NCBI RefSeq assembly: GCF_020921035.1
Contig: NC_063151.1
Span: forward strand, 6,634,001-6,698,000
Reading direction: 5' to 3'
Length of the DNA: 64,000 nt
Origin: Rhodamnia argentea
Lineage: Eukaryota > Streptophyta > Magnoliopsida > Myrtales > Myrtaceae
Shown: piece after piece, positions 25,464 through 37,500 of the stretch
Layout of the letters: each line of letters starts with the position of its first letter
How positions within the stretch are numbered: the first letter of the stretch is position 1
Notes under the pieces: model-generated
Databases searched by the model: none
Told to the model about the DNA's origin: nothing
Seen by the model: the letters and a program-made list of their open reading frames with translations, nothing else
Position numbers and translations under genes: made by a program

Positions 25464-28400
25464 ATGGCTTCATCTCTTTCCCGAGTCCTTCCTCTCTCTA
25501 GGGTTTCGCCTCATCGCTTCCCTTCTCTCTGCCCCTCCTCCTCCTCCTTCGCCAGACCTCGCGCCTTCAGTCTCTCCGCTTCCTCTCTCTCCTCCGCTGC
25601 TCACATGTCCAGTCCCTCACCACCCGCGCGCCACGACCACCTGCCGTCCCCGAGCGATTACACCCGCGATGCCGATCGCTGGAGGCCAATGTGCTTGTAC
25701 CACACCCAGGGCAAGTGCACCATGGTAGTTTTCTCCGCCTTCTTATGCGTTGCTGGAAGTTATTTAGTGTTTTTCATGCTTCTTAAATTCTTGGTTTCCA
25801 CGGTCTATGGTAGTGAAGTCCTAGTTTCCATTTGTCTGGTTTGCTCTTTTACCAAGACGTTCCTCGTTCGTTTTGGGATGAAATTCCTAAGTGGCTGTTC
25901 ATGCCTTCTTCGTGGCACGATGGACGGTGGTTTACATCCATGCATAGCAACTACGGGATATTGGAAAATGATGAATCTTTATGGTCTTTGTGATCACTGC
26001 GCTTGTGAATTTTGCGGCCTGGCTTTTTAGCTTCGACAATATGTTAGTTAGTATTTTACCACCGCATAAATTGAGACAACAGTAAGAGTTCCTGCGAGCG
26101 TGTGGATTTATTTGGATCTGTTGAAGCATTCAATGTAACGGCAGCGTATGAGGCCATTTTCATTATCAGTTGTCTGATTGAAGTTATTCTGACTTTCAGA
26201 CGGATGATCCTCTCCACCTTGAGAAGTTTAATCACCATGCCGCCAGAGATCTTCAAGTTAGTGCTGCCAACCTTGAACATGTGTGCCCTCAAGACCTAGA
26301 TCATTTTTTGGTGCTTGATTTGGAAGGGAAAGTCGAGATTCTGGAATTTCCAGTCTTGATAATTGATGCTAAATCACTGAGTGTCATAGCTTTGTTTCAC
26401 AGGTCTTACTCTGCCTAATTCTTGAATTCCTTTTCAACTGTTTGATTGTTCAATGCTGGGAATGTGGATTTTTTCTGTACGTCTTACTATGTCCTGTGGT
26501 CTATATTTGTGATAAAATTTTCTGTATAGGTTCTTATTAAGTTTGTTGATGCAATTTATGATAATTCTTTTGCTTGCATTTTAATTTTTCTTCTCATAAT
26601 TAGTTTACAGGTTTGTAAGGCCATCACAGATGTCCGAGACTAGAGTGAACGAGTATGTCAAAGGAAAATATGGAAAATTTGGGGTTGATCGGTAAGTTCT
26701 TGGTTTGCTCTTCTGCTATATCATGCTTGGCTTGTGAAGTATCCTCTTGTATGGCATCCAATAAAGTAGTAGGTTATGAACCTCAATTTTAATGTTGCCA
26801 CCTATTAGTTTTTTGGCCTTATTAATTGTCACAACGATATAGTGCAATAAAACTAATTTGCTGCATTTTGAAATTTAGTGGCAAGTTTTCTCTGACATAT
26901 AATTGTGGATATTCGTCTCTAAATGCGAATCTGCAGTGTCTGGCATGATACAGCAATACCATTCGAAGAAGTCATTGCCGAATTTGAAACTTGGTTGGCT
27001 CAACATCATCTTTGGGCTAAGGAGCAAGGAGGCAAGCTTAATCGTGCAGCATTTGTAACTTGGTGAGTTACCATCTGTTCGTCTTGCAATGTCTGGCTTT
27101 CAGATACAAAAAGGAATTGTGACGGACTGGAAGCTATGTTAAGAAAGAACCGTGAAATCAGAGAAATCTTTTGCACTGTGCTTCCTGTTAGTATTTAGTA
27201 GCCCGTGATAAGTTGATTTTACCTTTTCAATGGCAATATGCTTTGAGATGAGGTAATATGCACCTCAAATGCCTTATAGATCAGAAAAAATTGTAATTTA
27301 AATATGAAATTTAGTTTTAGTCCTAACTCCTAATGAGACAAGCACGATCACTCATTATTCTGCTTGATATCTTATTACTGGCTCCTATTGTTGGTTGCAA
27401 TTTTGAAAGTTCCCAATTTTAATTCTGCAGTATTGACTAGCGGCATGCATAATGTAGTATGCATCTATCCTGAACTTTTTCCGGTAAAACATTTCTGAGA
27501 TGGAGAAAGGCAGAGACAGAGAAGCTGACTGACCTGACTTCTTTTTGTTCTGCCCTTGACTATGTATTGAAGTTCGTTTACTTGTCTAATGTTTTGTTTT
27601 AAATCTTAGAATGCAAGTGTCTCCTATTGATTATTCTAGATCAGATTCCCACCTATATACCTATATATATATATAGGTATATAGGTGTGTGTGAGTGTGT
27701 GTGTGTGTGTGTGTTCACACTTGTTTCATTGACTTATCTTTAATCTGTCCCAGTGCATCTTTAGCAACCTTTTTCTTAGAACTGAACTGTATAAAATTAT
27801 AGAGAAAGGGAGATTGTTGAGATATGGGGAATATGTTGATTAAATCTGCCTGCCACAAGATATATTTTGAAAGGAGGTGGGAAAAGCTGTTCTCAGTAAT
27901 ATGGCGACCTAAGTTGTTATTGACTAATCCACTAAAGATGGAAAATAGAGGCAACCATGGTTTTGCTGATGTATATTTGCTCTGTTTGTTCTAGCGGAAA
28001 TTGGGATTTGAAAACTAAGGTCCCTCAGCAATGCAAAGTCTCGAGGATAAAACTTCCTGGATATTTCATGGAATGGATCAATCTGAAGGATGTGTATCTA
28101 AATTTCTACCACAGAGAGGTAAGTTTACGCTTGACTTCTCACACGTAACTTTTGAGGTTTGGAACTTATTGTATACCTTGTCGATTTGCTGAAACTTTGC
28201 TCTTCGAACATAGAAGGTTAAAGAGCAGTCTGATTCTTGTTACACGGTTGAGGTTCTTGTCAGGAACCGTTCATTGCAAGACCCAACTGCACCTTCTTCC
28301 GCTGTTTTTTTTTTTGGGTGGTGCGTTATTTCTTCTTCTGCTTGATATGTTGCTTATATTATGACAGGCCAGAGGAATGATGGCAATGATGAAGCAACTA

Positions 28401-28565
28401 GATATATCAGTCTTGGGAAGTCACCATCTAGGAATGGATGATACCAAGAACATTGCGAGCGTGTTGCAACGCATGCTTGTCAATGGTGCCGTTATGAGGA
28501 TCACTGCATGGAGGACCCCGAAGTCTCCTGATAAAGTTCAATTTGCATACCAAAATCGTATATAG
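25464..28565 (+). CDS. ERIL1: Eri1-like DEDDh 3'-5' exoribonuclease, organellar
   Basis: Six exons: 25464-25724, 26200-26402, 26611-26691, 26937-27062, 27995-28118, 28368-28565, all GT-AG and in phase, give 330 residues, against about 337 for the Arabidopsis protein At3g15140. The first ~45 residues are rich in Ser, Arg and Pro without acidic residues, as in a plastid transit peptide. The exonuclease fold follows: FLVLDLEGKVEI carries the first Asp and Glu (about 127 and 129), the CGNWDLKTK segment the second Asp, and LGSHHLGMDDTKN the His and last Asp (about 285 and 289). Plant ERI-1-like proteins are reported to trim chloroplast ribosomal RNA 3' ends. Intron 4 (27063-27994) holds a perfect 36-bp palindrome and a GT repeat. 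The gene follows MMS21 on the same strand, as in the Arabidopsis block. Confidence 0.9.
27651..27716. repeat. 36-bp perfect palindrome and (GT)n run in an intron
   Basis: Positions 27651-27686 read identically on both strands: ACCTATATAC, an alternating TA centre, then GTATATAGGT. A run of GT dinucleotides follows immediately. It lies in intron 4 of the Eri1-like gene and could extrude a cruciform. Confidence 0.9.
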
Positions 28566-29987
28566 TTGTCCTTTTGAATAAGTAATTTGTGTGTATTATG
28601 GAGGGCGTTCCGGCTTTTATTGGGCAAAAGGTTTAGCTGCACCTTGCTAGGTGTCGTCCGAGCCGCACAGAATAGACCTCATAGGCCCCTTCTCTCAACA
28701 CCCCTCCACCAACACCTTCCCCACCACCACTGCCGAAAAAATCATCAATATTCCCTGGCTTGAAGAGCTTTGCTTTGTCGTGAGCTCCGATGGGGTCCAA
28801 TGCTCTGACGTCTCAATCCTGTAAATCTCTACCTCTCGATCTTTACGGTCTCCTTGCGGTTGAAAGCGAAGGAATTGGAAGAAGAGAGGGAAGAGAGCAC
28901 GAGAGAGAAGCATGGGACACCAATGGACAACCGTAGTCTGCTGCTGCCGAGAGACTCGCCGGAAAATTGGCCGCCAGGGTGGAGCTCCGTGGATGGATTT
29001 AAACTCCATTGGAGCGTCGGTCTGAGAGAGAGGTGGGTTGGTTTGGGACCTACGAGGGCAAAACTGGAAAAAATTGGGAAAAGAAAACGGTAATAGTGTG
29101 GTTGAGTCCATAGATACCCAAGAGGACTACCAAGGAACGCTTGCCTTTTTGGTTTCAAGGTCGCGTGTGGTTAGATTCTCTTCTGGGCATTCTTGAACGA
29201 TACAAGTGGAAAGCAGTGAAGTGTCGGCGCTTAATGACATGTCTACCGAGGAAAAAAAGGGAAAGCCAAAGACGGAACCTTTGTTCTTCTCTTTGTATTC
29301 AGATGAGATTTTGCAGATTGTTTTTGAGATGATGAACAAGATCATAATTCATTAAATATGCCCTTCTGCGTAATTAGTCTATGGAAAACCAATGCATCTT
29401 TTATTTTATTTTTCATATAAAATAGCCATTTGTGTAATTAGAACTAGTGCTGCTACGTCTAGATGTCCCCCACAATTACAAAAGAGCCATCTTTCCCTAA
29501 CGAGCCTGTGCCCCGCAAAAGTGCCGTTGGTCCCAGTCCTACTCCTATTTGGCGGCAAAATTTGGTTGGAAAAGAAACCGGCAAAACACCATTTGGTTGC
29601 CAATTTTCACTGGGCTTGAAATTTCGATCCACGCTCTCGACGGGGCGCGTCGCTGAAAATTTGACTTTCCAATTTCCATACGTTGAAAGCGCACGCACAT
29701 TACAGGATGAACATTAAAAAGATTTCCTTCTCCTTTTCCTTTTCTTTTGTTGTCTTTAGATATTCCCAGCGTTTGTTATTATTGATACTACTAGCGATGA
29801 AGCAGGATAAATCCGAATACAAAAACTTAATATCGTAAATTTATCATATAATAAAATGTGAAGTAACTCTCTAGAAAATAATGGAAAAAAAATCTTGTAT
29901 CCACGCATATATCGGTTCCAATATTAGCTAGCTAGTCTCGATAATCATGTTGCACTTTAAACTCAAAATGAGCACTCAACAGTTTTC
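28566..29987. other. Intergenic, no supported gene
   Basis: After the presumed 3' end of the Eri1-like gene, this stretch holds several overlapping frames of 60-138 codons on both strands (28695-29160), none with a recognisable domain. A CT/GA-biased composition explains their length. In Arabidopsis a PPR gene (At3g15130) sits at the equivalent position; nothing like it is seen here. Confidence 0.5.
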
Positions 29988-30300
29988 TTAAACTAGATTA
30001 GTAATAAGATCAATCATAGCTTTAGAGTTGATCTCAGTGATAATCTTATGAAAAACAAGTTGTCTTGCTAGTCGAGTCCCAACCACAAAGCCCCGAAATT
30101 TTGCCTGTGTCGACGAACGTACTCCCGCGAGTATGGCAAAGCCATTGGCCATCCACCCTTTTCCGTTTCTGGATAAACTCCTACACCAGCAAGTCCAGGT
30201 CATGGATTTGCCTTTAGAGGCTCTATTGGTGTTCAATTTAATCCACCCAGAAGGCGGAGGATCCCATCTGATCAAAATCAGAGATGTGCATGATGCAATT
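29988..30300 (-). pseudogene. RNase H-domain fragment of a LINE retrotransposon
   Basis: On the minus strand the frame reads WDPPPSGWIKLNTNRASKG, then NGFAILAGVRSSTQAKFRGF and IITEINSKAMIDLI. This is the order of the plant non-LTR (RVT_3 type) RNase H domain, whose consensus is PPxGWxKLNxDGA, then AEL, then ExDS. All three catalytic acids seem lost: Asp to Asn in LNTNRA, Glu to Lys in AKF, and Asp to Asn in EINS. The central GxxRDxxG stretch is scrambled (TWTCWCRSLS), which suggests compensated frameshifts. No reverse transcriptase lies upstream. This is a dead fragment next to the TAA-flanked MITE. Confidence 0.65.
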
Positions 30301-30384
30301 AACATAAGTTATCCACTCACAAAGCTTTAATAATTTCCTTTGTGTATGCCCTAGTTACTTGTATCAATTTCGAAGGGAGTGTAA

Positions 30385-31027
30385 GGTGCGTTTGTTTGAG
30401 TGAAATGTTTATGGGAATTAGTTTTTCGGACTTTCACTCGTTTTACAATGATTTAGCCATTGAAAAATACTTTATAGTTAACGGAAAATTCATGCATAAA
30501 ATTAGAAAACTTGAAATTGCTCATCTATTTTTAAGTTTTTAGATAATATAAATACTTTTTTTTTTTCTTCTCGCCTCGCCCCGCGCCCCGGCCAAAAAAA
30601 AAAAAAAAAAAGACCACCCCCCCCCCCCCACCCGAGCCGGAGATGGGGAAACGCGACCCCCACCCAACCCTTGGTGGCCCTGCGGGGGGGTGGCGGGGGG
30701 GGCCCCGTGGCCCCCGCGCCGCCAATCAACGGAAAATTCTGCCATATCCAACATAAAGTTTGTAGATCTTGGGGTGTGGTTTTTAGACCGATGGAGCAAG
30801 AAGAAAAAAAAAAAATGAAATAAACAATATATTTGAGAGTTATAATTTTCTTTTGGCTTGAAATAAGGTCATAAGATTAAAATAATTTTTCAAATGAAAT
30901 TCAAAAACCAGAAAATATTTTCGGTCGGCTATCACCAAATAAAGAAAAACTAACAATTTCCCTGAAAAAATAATTTCTCGAAATGTATTTTACTTTATCA
31001 TGCATTTTTCCTCAAATAAATCCGCCC
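30385..31027. mobile_element. PIF/Harbinger-type MITE with TAA target duplication
   Basis: The element starts GGTGCGTTTGTTTGAG and ends with the inverse of GGGCGGATTTATTTGAG. It is flanked by TAA on both sides (30382-30384 and 31028-31030). A GG-starting inverted repeat with a TAA duplication is the usual mark of Tourist/Harbinger MITEs. The 643-bp interior has an AT-rich body and a GC-rich core (about 30566-30722) with long homopolymer runs. It sits about 500 bp upstream of the BRP1-like start codon and so may touch that promoter. Confidence 0.6.
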
Positions 31028-31521
31028 TAAATAATAATTTAAAAACCAAAATACTCGCATATATTCCGACCGTCTATCACGGGCCGTGCCTACACGCGCG
31101 TAGTAATAGCGCGAAAATGGCAATGGTTTGGTCTAGAGCTGCTTTCTACTCTGTACGCCCGCCCTAGTCCTTCTTCGCGAGCATCGGAACAGATATACCA
31201 GCAAAACACACACAAAAAACGCGAGTGCTCACGCTCCGAGCAATCTTCGCAATCACCGTAGCTCCGATCTTCAGGGAATCAACTCGATCAAAACCCCCCA
31301 CTCGAAGCCTCTGGACATTGATTCTAGGGTTCGAGGTATCCGTTCTTTCCCTGTAATCGAAGCAATTCTGCCATAGACATGGTGATTCGCTGATGATCGA
31401 TCGTTCGACCGTACGTGTCCTCCTATTCCTTGCATTGTTAAACCGTGTATCGGTTGGCTGAGGGGATTGATCGGTACCTTCTGCCCTAGATATTATCTGG
31501 AGAAACGGGTGTGGTGTGTTC

Positions 31522-34500
31522 ATGAGATTCAAATCCACCCCTGTTTCGTCTCTGAAGCAGCAGACTTCTCATTGGTCGGCCTCTCGCACTCGTACGAAGC
31601 ACAAGCGGCTCGACGCCATATGCGAGGAGACCTATAACCTCAACCATGCTGAATCGAATAGGCAATCCACTGGGGATGAGGAGGTGGCGGCAGCTGGTTC
31701 CGAGCTTCGGCGGAGCTCGAGGGCTCGTCGAGCTCCGGTGTTGCTGGATGCATCGCCTCCGCCCCGAAAGAAGAGACGGAAGCTCGGCAAGAATGGGAGA
31801 TTGAGTGGTGAGAAGAATGTGAGAGCGTTGTCTCCACGGGTAAAGGAGGATGACTCTGAGAATGGGGAAGATGAAGAGACTCCGGGGACTTGGAGGTCAA
31901 GGCTGAGATCCAGGAGGAGAATTGGGTTTGGGCGGAACAAGGAGAGAAATTCTCCCAGAAGAAAGCTTTTCGCGGAAATGGATGGAGTAGAAAAGGAATG
32001 CAGGAGGACAGAGGGAGTTGTGACGGAGGGAAAAGTTGAAATGGTTGACAAGATAGAGGAACTGGAAGTCGAGTGCCCGCTGAAGGTAAAATTGAAGAGA
32101 AAGCGGACGTTTAACATGGCAGGTGCTTCTAGGACAAGAGATAAAGTCTTGGTTTCTGAGACAATGGATGGCACCTGTGATGATGAAACAGGGGACGAAG
32201 GGAATGACTGTGGAGAAGTTGAGAGCCCGCTGAAGGTAAAATTGAAGAGAAAGCGGACGTTTAACATGGCAGGTGCTTCTAGGACCAGAGATAAAGTCTT
32301 AGTTTCTGAGACAATGGATGGCACCCGTGATGATGAAACAGGGGACGAAGGGAATGACTGTGGAGAAGTTGAGCGCCCGCTGAAGGTAAAATTGAAGAGA
32401 GAGCGGACGTTTAACGTGGCAGGTGCTTCTAGGACCAGAGATAAAGTCTTAGTTTCTGAGACAATGGATGGCACCCGTGATGATGAAACAGGGGACGAAG
32501 GGAATGACTGTGGAGAAGTTGAGCGCCCGCTGAAGGTAAAATTGAAGAGAGAGCGGACGTTTAACATGGCAGGTGCTTCTAGGACCAGAGATAAAGTCTT
32601 AGTTTCTGAGATGATGGATGGCACCCGCGACAATGAAACAGGGGACGAAGGGGATGACTGTGGAGATGGGCTTCAGTCAACAAACAAAGGAAATGAAGTA
32701 ATGCCTTTAGAAGGTGAAATGCTTGGTATTCATGAGGATGAAGAAGCAGATGTTAATGACATGGACTTGGTTGTGGAGAAACAGGAAGAGCTGTCTAATT
32801 CTAATCAAGCAGCGGGGGATTGTGCTGTCAGTGATCACGTAACAGTTACTGAGGATGTGGAACAAGGGGAGTGCATGGATGAGACTGTAACTGTTGATTT
32901 GAATGAGGTGGTTGCTGATTTATCAATCAATGATGTAAGAGGAGGCCCCCATGATGGCAAAGATGCGAATTTGGTCAAGCTTGATGAGAAGCTTATGGAG
33001 GGTGGAGGGTACCCGAAAGAGGATAAAAATACCTCTCAACGTTCTGGTGAAAGGCCCGTGTATTCACATATCAAAGAGGGAAGACGGTGCGGATTATGTG
33101 GAGGTGGTACTGATGGTAAGCCTCCAAAGAGGTTGACACATGAAATAGGTGAAAGTGAAAATGAGGCATCCAATGGCTCTTCAGCTTCAGATGAAGCTAA
33201 CTATGATATATGGGATGGTTTTGCCGATGAGCCAGGGTGGCTTGGACGTCTTTTAGGTCCCATAAATGATCGATATGGCATTGCGGGGACGTGGGTTCAT
33301 CAGCAGTGCGCTGTTTGGAGTCCAGAGGTTTGGTTCCATCTTTTTTTTTTTTTTTTGCAGAGTAGTATATCTTAATCATTTTTTTCTGTTTATGATGCTT
33401 TTGACTAGTATGCGCACTTCTTTTAGTATGCTTTGGAGTATGATGCTTTGCAGAGTAGGATCACCCCCCACTCTCCGCGCGCTCTTTCTTTGGATAAATA
33501 GCAGTAGCATAGACTATAGCGTGAAATTTGTTAAATTGGAAAGCCACATGGTCCTCTGATCTGTGGTGCTTGTCTTTACCTGACACTTTTGAAAATAGTA
33601 TGGTCATCTAGCGGAAATGACGATTGGCTATGCTTCGCTTGGTATGTGGGCTTGTTCTGTGAGGCAACTTTTGGTTTCTTCTCTGTAGAAGCTTGTCTTC
33701 TTGAAGTACAATAAGACAATGTGATTGATCCTTTTCAATGTTAAGCTGGTTAAATATGACGATGTGATTCCAATAAGCTTCCATGCTTGATATCAGTGTT
33801 TTCAGGTGTACTTTGCTGGTCTGGGATGCTTGAAAAATGTGAGGGCTGCGCTTTGTAGAGGAAGGGCACTGAAATGCAGCCGCTGTGGGAGACCAGGAGC
33901 AACGATTGGATGCCGTGTTGATAGGTGTCCTAAAACTTACCACTTGGTGGGTGTTCTAATTTCTTGAGTGGTTTTTTAATGTCTTTCTGGCGGACTTCGC
34001 AGAGTAAATATTACTTATGTTGTACATGGCTGTGTTCAAAACCTATCTGGTGACACTTATTTTATGCTGGGCTTTGCAGCCTTGTGCTCGAGCTGATGGT
34101 TGCATCTTTGATCATCGAAAATTTCTCATAGCTTGCATTGATCATCGTCATTATTTCCAACCTTTTGGTAGTAAGATGGAAGATCGGATAAAGAGAATGA
34201 AAGCGAAGAAAATGAAGATGGAATTCAGGAAACTATCTAATGATGCTTGGCGGAAGGATATTGAGACAGAAGAGAAATGGTTGGAAAATTGTGGTGAGGA
34301 TGAAGAATTCTTGAAAAGAGAGAGCAAGAGGCTTCAACGAGATTTGATGAGAATCTCACCTGTCTATATCGGAGGCACAGATAAAGAGAGTCAAAAACTG
34401 TTTGCAGGTTGGGAATCTGTTGCAGGTCTTCAAGATGTCATCAGATGCATGAAGGAGGTTGTCATATTACCCCTTCTGTATCCTGAATTCTTTGATAACT

Positions 34501-37500
34501 TGGGCATTACACCTCCTAGAGGAGTCCTTTTGCATGGTTATCCTGGAACGGGTAAAACTCTTGTAGTGCGTTCCTTGATAGGTTCATGTGCTCGTGGTGA
34601 TAAACGAATAGCATATTTTGCCAGGAAAGGTGCAGATTGCTTAGGAAAATATGTTGGCGATGCTGAACGTCAGCTGAGGCTTTTGTTCCATGTTGCTGAA
34701 AAATGTCAACCTTCCATAATATTCTTTGATGAGATAGATGGATTAGCTCCATGCCGCACGAAGCAGTCAGATCAGACACATAGTTCAGTAGTATCAACTC
34801 TCCTTGCTTTATTAGATGGTTTGAAGTCTCGTGGCTCAGTGGTAGTTATAGGTGCCACCAATCGGCCTGATGCTGTTGATCCAGCACTTAGGCGCCCTGG
34901 GAGGTTTGACAGGGAAATATATTTCCCACTTCCATCTTTAGAAGATAGGGCTGCCATTCTGGCACTTCACACTCAGAAGTGGCCAAAACCAGTTTTAGGT
35001 TCTTTGTTGAGGTGGATTGCTGGAAAAACGGCTGGATTTGCTGGTGCTGATTTGCAGGCTCTGTGCACGCAGGCAGCTATTATTGCTTTGAAGCGGAACT
35101 TTCCTTTACAAGATGTCTTATCTGCTGCTGGGAAGAATTCTTCTTGCAGTGAACGTGTACCTCTTCCTTCATTTGCAGTTGAGGAGAGAGATTGGTTGGA
35201 GGCTCTATCAAGTTCCCCACCTCCATGCTCTCGTAGAGAAGCGGGAATAGCTTCTACTGACATAGCATCATCCTCTCTTCCATGCCACCTCATTCCTTGC
35301 CTGCTACAGCCACTATCTACTCTCCTTGTTTCTCTTTATCTTGATGAACATGTTTCATTGCCTCCTGCTCTTTCTAAAGCAGCTGCTGGAGTTAAAAATG
35401 TGATATTTTCTGCATTGGATAGAAGGAAATTGCCTAATCATCTCTGGTGGTCTCATTTGCATTCTCTCATACAAGAAGCTGAAGTTGGTGAAGAGATTGA
35501 AAGACTACTTTACTCAGCAGATATTGCTGTAGGAGAATCTGTTTCTGTTGGTTCTGATGCTTTTGGTGTTGGAGAGAATCGTGAATATATCAACCCTGAA
35601 GCTTCTGTGACCTACAATTGCGGCAGTCATACTGGTTCAGCGAGGAATATGCCTTTCTCATCGAGGAAAAAATCTGGACATCGAGTATTAATTTCTGGAA
35701 GTCCTAGATCTGGTCAGCGGCATCTTGCTTCTTGCCTCCTTCGCTGTTATATTGGGAATGTTGGAGTCCATAAGGTTGATTTGGCTATAGCTTCACAAGA
35801 AGGACATGGAGATGTGGTGCAAGGGCTAACGCAGATATTGAGTATGTTTCATGGCTTCTTTTGATATTTGCCTAAAGAATCTATGAACTTAGCTCATAAA
35901 AAGTGGTGCAACAGTATTAGTGAGCTATACGTTTGGCTGCAATCCCAAACTTCCCATAATATGTGCATCTCCTCACCTGTTAGTCTCAAAGCGTTTAGTA
36001 TTAAATTGACTTCTTTCCTCACCGATTGTTGACTCAAATCTGATTTGAAAGTCAGCTCGGCTGCTCAGTCAGTTCCATACATTGAGAAACTGATCCCAGT
36101 GTACTTGGATAAGAAAAATGACGTACTTTTAATAAATGAAAGTTCAACATCAGTAACTTGACTAGATTGTGCAGGCTGTCTACCACAATGTAACGTACCT
36201 GTGGCCTTCATTCTCTCAATTTGATATATTCTATATATATATGTTTGAGATAGCTAATATTGTGAGCTATTCTGACCATATAGATGACCGGGTTGGATCT
36301 GTGTCCAACACACCTGAGCTACTTCTGCAAGTCGCAGTGTCTTCATGATTACTAATGGGTTAATGGGTGACTCTTTTTATTGATTTAGAAGTAGATAAAA
36401 TATTCATAAAGGTCCTTCAAATTACATCTAAGTTCTAACATTCGAAATTTGTAATTTGGGGCACCCACCTATAGCAATCAACGCCCTTTGTTTTGTATTT
36501 CTCAGTGTACTTATTACAAATATGTTCTGTGTAACACTGGACCCTCATATTCAGTGCTGGGAGTCGGTGTGGTGAAGTAATTCTTTGCTATTTTTTATCC
36601 TAACACTTCTCCACTTATTTTGTAGTGAAATGTGCCAATGTGGGTTCTAGTGTTGTATTTATGCCGAGGATAGATCTTTGGGCTGTGCAGACGCATCAGC
36701 AAGTTTCTGATGACGGAGACAGTTCCACTTTGTTTGATGATCAGTCATCAGTGAGGAAAACAAGCTGCTCCATAGATACCCAAGTACTTAAGACAAAAAT
36801 CACATCTAATATGCAAATCAGCAAGTCAACTGCAGTGTACGGACATCAAAGTTCTTCCCAGAGCCCCTCACATGCCTGGAGCTCTTTCGCAGAGCAGGTC
36901 GAAGCAATATGTGTGAATACATCCCTGGTGATTTTGGTAGGAATGCTCTTTGGCTTGCTGTTTCTTATATTCTGACTTCCTTGATGTGATATGGCTAATA
37001 TTTTCATATTCATCTACTTCTGGCAATATGGCGCTTTTCTACTTTCTAGTTATATTCTGATATCTGCAAAGAAATTGAGGGCTAATGTATCTGTCTTTGA
37101 GGAAGACTCGATCTTGTCTTGACTCTAGTTGTTGTGAAACCTGCTGTGAGAATAAAGGTGTCCAAAAAAATGTGAACTGTTGTACCATCTGAATTTTAGG
37201 ATGTAAATGCTTCTTGTAGTCGTATGACTCCTTTGCCTTCAAAAGGATGATTTTGCAAAAGTCAGTTCCATGGAGAAACTAACAAGATCCAACGGGGGCA
37301 GAGTTGTTAGGCTAAAGTTCTATGTGAAAAAGATTTTTCTTGTTTGGTTTCTAGGAGGAATACTTAGATCTTACAAAAGACTTGTTTAGAATTAACCGCA
37401 ATTGCTTGAGAAAATTTTCATAGTCTACATCACTTGGTGGAATGAGGGTGACTTTGTTCTTTTTGTTGTTTAGTTTCTTGGGTCACTATTGTTGGTTCCT

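Noticed and set aside
28293-28342. CTTCTTC(C/T)GCT repeat around a T-run in an intron
   Set aside because: The repeat is pyrimidine-rich low-complexity sequence next to a splice acceptor, so chance is likely; kept only as a weak side case.
28695-29160. 138-codon minus frame and overlapping frames
   Set aside because: No recognisable domain; equally long frames exist on both strands, which points to stop-poor composition.
31632-32633. 333-codon open frame on the minus strand across the BRP1-like repeat
   Set aside because: It mirrors the repeated coding strand; its repeats are the antisense of the 150-bp units and it shows no independent motif or start context.
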